The notes under the pieces: generated by a model
Database searches by the model: none
Seen by the model: only the letters and a program-made list of their open reading frames with translations
What the model was told of the DNA's origin: nothing
Program-made: the position numbers and the translations under genes
Assembly: GCA_025531455.1 (NCBI GenBank)
Contig: JAMYHL010000038.1
Span: forward strand, 124,001-188,000
From: Apiotrichum sp. Y4204
Lineage: Eukaryota; Basidiomycota; Tremellomycetes; Trichosporonales; Trichosporonaceae
Length of the DNA: 64,000 nt
Direction of reading: 5' to 3'
Shown here: piece by piece, positions 57,790-64,000 of the stretch
How the letters are laid out: the number at the start of each line of letters is the position of its first letter
How positions within the stretch are numbered: the stretch's first letter is position 1

Positions 57790-58650
57790 ATGACCCAGCC
57801 ATTGACCGACCCGCCGATCCGCTCCTCTCTCCTGCTGGCGCTGAGCACGCAGGGCGCGCTGCTACAGGACCTCTTCGCGTCCCTGCCCTCTGGGGGCTCC
57901 GACGCGCCAGGGCTGCACGCCGCGCTCGTGCAGAGTGCTGCGACGCTCGACGCGCTCGCTGCCGAGGCGGAGGAACACCAGCGCCGGTGGGGAGAGCTGC
58001 AGCGCAAGAAACGCGAGGTCGAGGGAATGGAGCGCCGGATTCGCGAGCTGGTGAAGGAGCTCGAGGGGGGGTATACCGAGCTCGAAGCGATGGTTGATGA
58101 GGGCCGCAAGCTGGCGGAGAGTATTGATAAGAGCGAGAACTGTGAGTCTGGATGGCGAGCATGTACAGTCTGGCCCTTGGATTGGGAGATGTAGGGCTTG
58201 CAAATCACCCATTTAGCCTTGTACCTTCGTTTGCTGACTTCAGCACCCGCCGGCGTCCCGGTTCTCCTGGCACACGCACACGCGCTCGCACGCACGACCT
58301 CGGCGCCGGTCTCGTCGCTCCTTGCGCCGATCGACAAGGCGCAGGCAACGCCGTGGCCGAACGAGATGCATATGCGTCAGGGAATCCTTTTCCAGCACGA
58401 AGGCACGATGAGCGGCATGGGATACGTTGGGACTGTTGGCAGCGGTGAGTTTGCGGTGTCCAGGCTGGAGAACCTATTGGTCCAGCCAATTTCACAGTAT
58501 CCGCCTTTGAATTATGGCTCACTTCCAGAACCTATCGTTGCGGACAAGAAGGAGGAGCGCACCGTCGTCGTCGAGGACTCTGGGCGGCGGTACGACCCCG
58601 GTGCCGTGTTCAGTCTCGATCTCAACTCGGACGACTCGGACTCGGACTAG
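57790..58650 (+). CDS. MED4: Mediator subunit 4
   Basis: This is a middle-module subunit of the RNA polymerase II Mediator complex. Three exons (57790-58141, 58244-58444, 58529-58650) give 224 residues, with introns of 102 and 84 nt. The N-terminal half is a coiled coil ([20 protein letters not shown] and onward), as in other MED4 proteins. Next comes the family signature [19 protein letters not shown] and [14 protein letters not shown]. The C-terminus is acidic ([11 protein letters not shown]). Length and order fit fungal MED4. Confidence 0.85.
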
Positions 58651-58879
58651 GGTGGATGAGAGACACGAGAGACTTTGGAGGGAGATATCAGTGGCAGTGG
58701 TTGGCGCGAGTCACAGTCGAGATGTAGTCGACAACATGTTGTATGCATGCAGGGGTACCCAAATGAGTGAGCGGAGAGGAACTGGGAGCGGTCCAGTCCC
58801 GTAGGTAACGAATCTATGAGCAGAGGGTATATGATATGTGGTGAGGGAAGGCCCCCTCTTTTGTGTGTTCGACAACTCT

Positions 58880-60290
58880 CTACCAGTTGTTGACCATCTC
58901 GCGCGAGAGCGGCTCCGTCTCCATCTCGTACTCGACGTTGACATGGGGTGCGCCTGAGAGTCAGCATTGTGAATGATGCAGGACATCCTATCCCTTGAAT
59001 AGCTGCCTCCCATAACGAAAAGCACAATCCACGACAATACTCACGCCTCTTGGCCCGCTTGGGCTCCTTGGTAGCCTTGCGCTTCGCGCCCGCAGCTGGT
59101 GCCGGCGCCTTGCCCTTGCCCTTCTTGGGCTTGGGCTCGTCCTCCTCGCTTCCCTCCTCATCGTCCTCGCCCTCCTCGTCCTCGTCGTCCTCGTCCGAAA
59201 CCTCGAGATCCGAGGGGAACTCCTGGCCCTCGTCGTCCGAGTCAAACTCGTCAAACTCGGAGCCAGAGTAGTCCTCGAGGTCGCCCATATCGCTCTCGTC
59301 CGAGTCCTCGACAAACTCGCGCTGGCCGTCTTCCTCGTCCCACTCCTCCTCGTCCACCTGCGACATGTCGTCCTCGAGCTCCTCGTCCAGCTGGCCCTTG
59401 CCCTTGTCCATCTCCAGCACCTGCCGCCACACGTCCTCGTTGACGTTGAGCGGCGTGTCGCCGTACGCCTTGGACCGCAGACGCTCAAGCAGCTCCTTCT
59501 CAATGTTCTTCTCCAGCTTGGCTGCTGCGAGCGCCTTGCGCTCACGCGTCGCCTCGCGGCGCTCGAGCTTCTTCTTGATGCCGACCAGCGTGGGCCTGTA
59601 ATTAGTATATATTCGCGTTGTGAGGAGAAGCTGGGCCTCCTGTCCGCTAGCTTCCCAAATCACACTCACTGCTGGGTCATGCTCAAACGCCTCATCTTGA
59701 TAAGGTACTGGGTGATCTTCGTAAGACGCTGCTTGCACTTGTGCGTGATGAAGTTGGGCCAGTAGATGAGCTCCTTGTCAATCTGCTCGAGGGCCTTGGT
59801 GTAGTTGTTCGACAGCTTGATGCGCTCCCACAGGTTGGCAGGCGAGTGCGCACGCTCAATCGTCTTGACGTAGAGGTAGATGACGCCTGGGGTTAGTTGA
59901 CACCGTGAGAGGAAGACGGAAACGTTGGGCACATTGAGCGGCTCAAAACTGGATCTACTAGCCGTATCCCGACATCTTCACACTCACCCTCCTTCTCCCT
60001 CACGGTCGCATATCGCGAGTTGGCGAGCGGGCAGCTCTGGCGCGAGCAGAAACCCGTAAGGTTGTACTCATTGCGGCAAAAGTTCTGGGTCACCGTCCTG
60101 TCTGTCAGCTGATATCTAGAGAAGATTTGAGCTGTGTACGCACTTGACCTTGTAGGAGCAGAACCTGGGACGTCAGTGGATCCTGCGGAGGGGAAGTGGA
60201 GGCACGTACTGCTGGTTGATAACCTGCCAGATGATCTCGTCGGACTGCGGTGAGCGCGGCTCGCGATGAGAAAAGGAGCCTTACCTGCAT
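58880..60290 (-). CDS. MAK16: Ribosome biogenesis protein MAK16
   Basis: This nucleolar factor acts in 60S subunit assembly. The start codon exon is only 6 nt (ATG CAG, 60285-60290), followed by short exons joining to [19 protein letters not shown]. The rest of the signature follows: [57 protein letters not shown] and [20 protein letters not shown]. The Cys pattern (FC, FC, FC, SC) is the conserved zinc-binding set. The C-terminal third is a long acidic region (Asp/Glu/Ser) followed by Lys-rich nuclear localisation-like segments, and a short last exon ends REMVNNW. Introns of about 37-110 nt separate seven or so exons. Confidence 0.93.
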
Positions 60291-60715
60291 CGTGGGGGAT
60301 GTTGGAGACGAGAGTCAGGAGTATTAGAGATGAGCGAACAACTCTTGTCTTCAAGATCAACATGCACTTTGCGATATGCACACGACAAAGTCGCGGGTCG
60401 TCACCGATCAGAAATCTTGAACTTTTCAACTAGGCATGCGGAAATTTAGGCCCAGCCATGATATTTTAATCTTCCTCACAAGGCCCATTCACGCCTACTT
60501 ATTTGCCACCCAGGTTTCCGGATTTCCGGGTTTCCGGGCTTCCTTCTACCAGGGCCCAGAATGGGCTGCCCAGCTGCTTCAGAGGGGTGACACGGTGCCG
60601 AGCACCGATCGACACGCGCTTACTCGAGACACAACTCCGGGACACGGGCCGTTCTATCAAATCCAACTAGAATCAACAATCAATTCCTCCTATCCACATC
60701 TTCCACTCCACCACA
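60291..60715. promoter_or_regulatory. Divergent promoter of MAK16 and FMP32-like gene
   Basis: This is 425 bp between outward-reading genes. A small direct repeat of TTTCCGG occurs at 60512-60537. No other signal is seen. Confidence 0.4.
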
Positions 60716-61602
60716 ATGCTCAGCCTCCTCTCGCAGCCCACGACGTCGCGCGCCGGCGCGGCCCTCGCGCGTGGTACGTAAGGGTATTGGTCCACCTCTG
60801 ACGCCAGCCCTGCGATCGACACCAGCCCGGCGGCGGCTGCACGCCTCTTCCCCAGCGGCAATCTCGCACTTTGACACGCAGCTGCTGGTCGAGAAGCTGC
60901 AGAACCACGGGATGACGCACGAACAGGCCGAGGGCGTCATGACCGTGCTTGCGGAGGCGGTCGACGAGAGCATCCGCAGCATGGAGGCCGGGCTTGTTAG
61001 CAAGGCCGAACAGGAGAAGGTGCGTGGAGCAGGCAGAACGGTAGTCGTGCGGGTGTGGTTCTGGGCGTCGCTGCGGTTCACTCCATCCATCTAGCGACGA
61101 GAACGAGAACCACGTCCCGTGACGTTCCGCAGACATTCCGGTGTGGCTGGGGGGGATTGTTGTTAGCCGCCGTAGATTGGACTGCCTTCTTCAACTCCAC
61201 AGCATGCTGACCCCACAGCAACGCTACACGCAGAATGTCGACTTCGCGCAACTCAAATCCGAACTACAGCTGCATGAGAAGAACGACCTGACGCTAATGA
61301 AGGCGGAGAATGACCGGCTGATGGCGGACGTCGAGAAGCTCAAGCAGCGCCTCCGCGAGGAGATTACGCGCACGCAGGCAGGCGTGCGGCTCGACATCAA
61401 CCTCGAAAAGGGGCGGATTCGCGACGAGTCGGCGCAGCAGGAACTCAAGATCAAAGAGGTGGATACCCGTATCGAAAGCGAGATTGCCGGCCTCCGCACC
61501 CAGATTGAGCAGGCCAAGTTCTCCATCCTTCAGTACCTCGTTGGTGTGGCCACTGGTTCTGGAGCGCTGCTACTTGCATACATGCGTATGATGGTGAGCT
61601 AG
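60716..61602 (+). CDS. Mitochondrial coiled-coil protein, CCDC90/MCUR1 (DUF1640) family
   Basis: Three exons (60716-60773, 60808-61019, 61219-61602) give 217 residues, with introns of 34 and 199 nt. The N-terminus is Arg/Ser/Ala-rich without acidic residues (MLSLLSQPTTSRAGAALAR), a typical mitochondrial presequence. The conserved head HFDTQLLVEKLQNHGMTHEQ leads into a long coiled coil (LKSELQLHEKNDLTLMKAEN and beyond). The end is a C-terminal membrane helix (ILQYLVGVATGSGALLLAY) with a short tail. This is the layout of yeast Fmp32 and animal CCDC90/MCUR1, inner-membrane proteins linked to respiratory-chain assembly or calcium uptake; which role applies in fungi is not settled. Confidence 0.85.
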
Positions 61603-62197
61603 ACTTCTTTTGGCCCCCAGCTGACAGAACAGAAGTAAGATTGATAGAGTTGTGCTAGAGATGGACTTGTATGTCGCGTTCTATCGCTCCTGGGATCCAC
61701 AGCTAAGAACGGTCGAAGGGTACATTAACATTGGGTTGACACCTAGAAGGACGCCTTCTGGTGATAGACTATTTGCTATTAATGCGGCCTGTTCAATGGA
61801 CATGACAATAATCGCAGGAGCTGCAATGAGTGTACTGCCCATTGACACCTGCTACCAGTCGCAGCTACAACTAGTAGTTGCTTCTCCATACCTCCAGCAC
61901 CACCAGCACTTGCTGCAACGGGCACTTCAACGTCATCAAAAGATCCTGCATGCGTCCAGTCCCTTGCGAGCGACCAGGCGCGAGCTCATCGTGAGGGTTT
62001 ATTCGTCTAAAATGCTATATTCGACATGTGTACAACATGCTTTCCCAACCAGTCCCGCTCTCCACGGCATCGTATCCTTTGCGGCGAGGCCGCGCCAGTT
62101 GTCGTCGGGCAATGATATGTCCTGTAGGCAGATGCGTGGTGGAGCACAGCTCTACCTGTCTCTGCACGTCCTGTGGGTCTCCAGCAGTCACAACTGC
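61603..62197. other. Convergent intergenic region
   Basis: This is 595 bp between the 3' ends of the FMP32-like gene and MOB2. A plus-strand frame (61652 onward) runs into the MOB2 antisense and is not gene-like. Confidence 0.4.
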
Positions 62198-63281
62198 TTA
62201 GACCTCGAGAATGCCCATCTCGCGCCAGCGCTCCGCGAGCTCGGCGACACCCTGACCCATGCCCTGCGGCGTCATCAGGTCCTTCATAACGAGGAGGTCA
62301 AACTCCTTGCCGAACGCGAGGAAGTGCGCGAACAGCGAGTTGAAGTGGGCCTCGATCGAAAGGTGGACGACCTGCTCAAAGTGCGCGTGGTACAGGTGCG
62401 CAAACACGCGGAAGAGGTGCTTGTAAATGTGCTTGGCAGTGTATGCGAACGAGGTGGGGAAGTCGCGTCCTGAGCGTGAGTTGATGTGCTGAGGGGCGCT
62501 AACGCAACAGAAACTTCCAGCGCCAGCAGTTTCACTCACCGGACTTTGTAGGGAAGACATTCTCGTCCTCGAGTAACTTCTGCAGCCAGCTCATGACAAA
62601 GTCAATGTATGTAGGCGCGGGGAGCGAGACAAGGCGCTGGTTCTGGTCCGGCCAGAGGAAGTTGAGTCTGAAGATATCAGCAGGGTGCACCTTTCATCAG
62701 ACACTGGTACTCACGAAGGACCAGCGGACATGGTCGGGCACTTGTGGATCGTGCAGAACTCGGTGAGCGCCGAGTAGAAGTGGTTGAGGTTGTGGTAGAA
62801 GTCGAACACTGGGGGTCAGATCCGAAACGGTTGCGTGGCGGCGGCGCAGGGGTTAGGTGCGATTCCAACACACACCACGCACACTCGCGGGGCACTCACA
62901 GTTGATGGCGACCCACTCGTTGACGTCGACGTACTTTGGCGGTGCGACGATCGTCTTGAAGCTGCCCTTGACGAGCGCAGCCTTGACGAACGGCTGGCAG
63001 AGGAAGAGCGGCTTGGGTCCCGGCGAGCCGGGGGGCGCCGAGCTCATTTCCGCACCGGGCGACAGGAGGGGCGCATCGTACACGCCGCCGCCTGACTGGC
63101 CGAGCTGCGAGGGAATGGGTGCGCGCTTAGGTGCGCGAAGGCGCCTGGCGTTAGTGATCAAAATGGGTGTTGGAGATGAAGGCGAGTTGCGGGGCGTGCT
63201 GTACGGTGCATTTGCAGCGCACGGCGAGCGTCGCCGCGCAAGTCCAGATACCCACCCGATAGAGTTGAGGAAGCCGGACAT
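62198..63281 (-). CDS. MOB2: MOB kinase activator, Mob2 type
   Basis: This protein binds and activates an NDR kinase (Cbk1/Orb6) in the RAM or morphogenesis pathway. Five exons start with a 26-nt exon (63256-63281; MSGFLNSIG), then RLRAPKRAP and FLCQPFVKAALVKGSFKTIV, KYVDVNEWVAINC, FDFYHNLNHFYSALTEFC and CPTMSAG. After those come LNFLWPDQNQRLVSLPAPTY, VMSWLQKLLEDENVFPTKSG and FRVFAHLYHAHFEQVVHLSI. The zinc ligands are kept (C-x4-C in the FC...KC segment, H-x4-H in the AHLYHAH segment). WPDQNQRL in place of the Mob1 HWADG-type sequence and the SIEAHFNSLFAHF block favour Mob2 over Mob1. Confidence 0.9.
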
Positions 63282-64000
63282 GGTGACAGAGAATGCAGTT
63301 CAGAGCTGCAGCGCGTCGACGAGATGAGATGCGTAAAACGTGGAATAAGGGGAGGAGCGAGAAGCTCGCACTCGTTGGTCGTTGCGTGTCGTGCCGGGTG
63401 GGGGTTCGTTCGTCCTTTATTCTGCGCGTGATGAGGAGCAGAGGTCTAGAGAGCGTGGTACGTCGACGATGCGATAAGGAGGTTGTACAACAACGAGAGA
63501 AGTGAGAATGTCGATGTTGCAGAGCAGCAGACGGGACGGGGACGGGGAACGAGGACACCAAAGATCGAGGATCGAGGATCTCGACCACGTACAGCGGCTT
63601 GAAGGGATCGAGGGTCGCCGCGAGGGGGGGCCATTCGAGCATCGAGACTTGTCCTCGCGGCACGCGAGATGCCGTCCAGGGTGTGAGCAGGGCTAGCAGG
63701 GTGAGATCTGAGACCGCCACGCTCAACCTGGGCAAGCCAGGCTCTTACTTGGTATTCCAACCTTTACGCTCGATCGGCCCATTACAGTTCCGTTATCAAT
63801 GAATCCTAATGGGCCAGATGACGGGATATTTACGTGTAATTCCCAAACTGCCTCTCCCTCTGTCCGCCCAGAAGCAAAGGCGCGGCCACCAGCGCACCAA
63901 GTGGCACGCTGCACAAGACCACACGAGCCAGACGGGCCACATGAACATGCACAGTCTGAACGTCTGAACACAAAGTCGGATTTCTCGAAACAACCTCCAC
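63282..64000. other. MOB2 upstream region and window end
   Basis: This is 719 bp upstream of MOB2. Minus-strand open frames here (such as 63446-63760) are pyrimidine-rich leader DNA rather than genes. I see nothing definite at the window edge. Confidence 0.35.

Noticed and set aside
63151..63760. Minus-strand frames upstream of MOB2
   Set aside because: Overlap the first MOB2 intron and a pyrimidine-rich leader, with no family resemblance.

Overview
This is a nuclear chromosome segment of a basidiomycete fungus, most likely a tremellomycete yeast of the Trichosporonales type. The evidence is the gene content (chitin deacetylase with a GPI-type tail, a Mob2-type MOB protein, Mediator MED4, a DUF4246 protein) and the gene structure. 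Genes are GC-rich and cut by many very short introns, often 31-46 nt, with GTRNGY donors and a CTGAC/CTAAC branch site only a few bases before the acceptor. Species assignment is inference; no database search was possible.

Layout. 1-3.5 kb: no gene seen, CT-rich leader DNA. 3.5-5.3 kb: a Ser/Pro-rich hypothetical protein. 5.8-11.0 kb: five tRNA-Ser(CGA) genes around a LisH-WD40 gene and an RCC1-like gene. 11.4-21.5 kb: a dense housekeeping block with SF3B1 (HSH155), a Roadblock/LC7 protein, SEC13, an MCM-binding protein and an HSL-type esterase. 23.9-29.6 kb: an MFS transporter and V-ATPase subunit B. 30-38 kb: a loose array of small cysteine-motif proteins, unlike anything I recognise. 36-43 kb: gene-poor DNA with duplications and decayed coding fragments. 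43-48.8 kb: a small hypothetical gene, a LysM protein and a DUF4246 protein. 49-54.7 kb: sparse, with an intron-containing tRNA-Glu and ribosomal protein eL33. 54.7-63.3 kb: chitin deacetylase, MPP6-like, MED4, MAK16, an FMP32-like mitochondrial coiled-coil protein and MOB2.

How the genes relate. Most are unconnected housekeeping genes, often in divergent pairs sharing 0.2-0.5 kb promoters (SF3B1/Roadblock, SEC13/MCMBP, MPP6/MED4, MAK16/FMP32-like). SF3B1 belongs to the branch-site recognition machinery that must handle the unusually short introns seen throughout. MAK16, MPP6 and eL33 all belong to ribosome production or RNA processing.

The most interesting items are (1) the 30-35 kb cluster of small proteins sharing a C-x(12,13)-C-x(10,11)-C-x2-C motif, with an intron at the same position and phase in four members, and (2) the tRNA-Ser(CGA) cluster, in which two otherwise identical genes carry introns of only 7 and 9 nt at the canonical 37/38 site.
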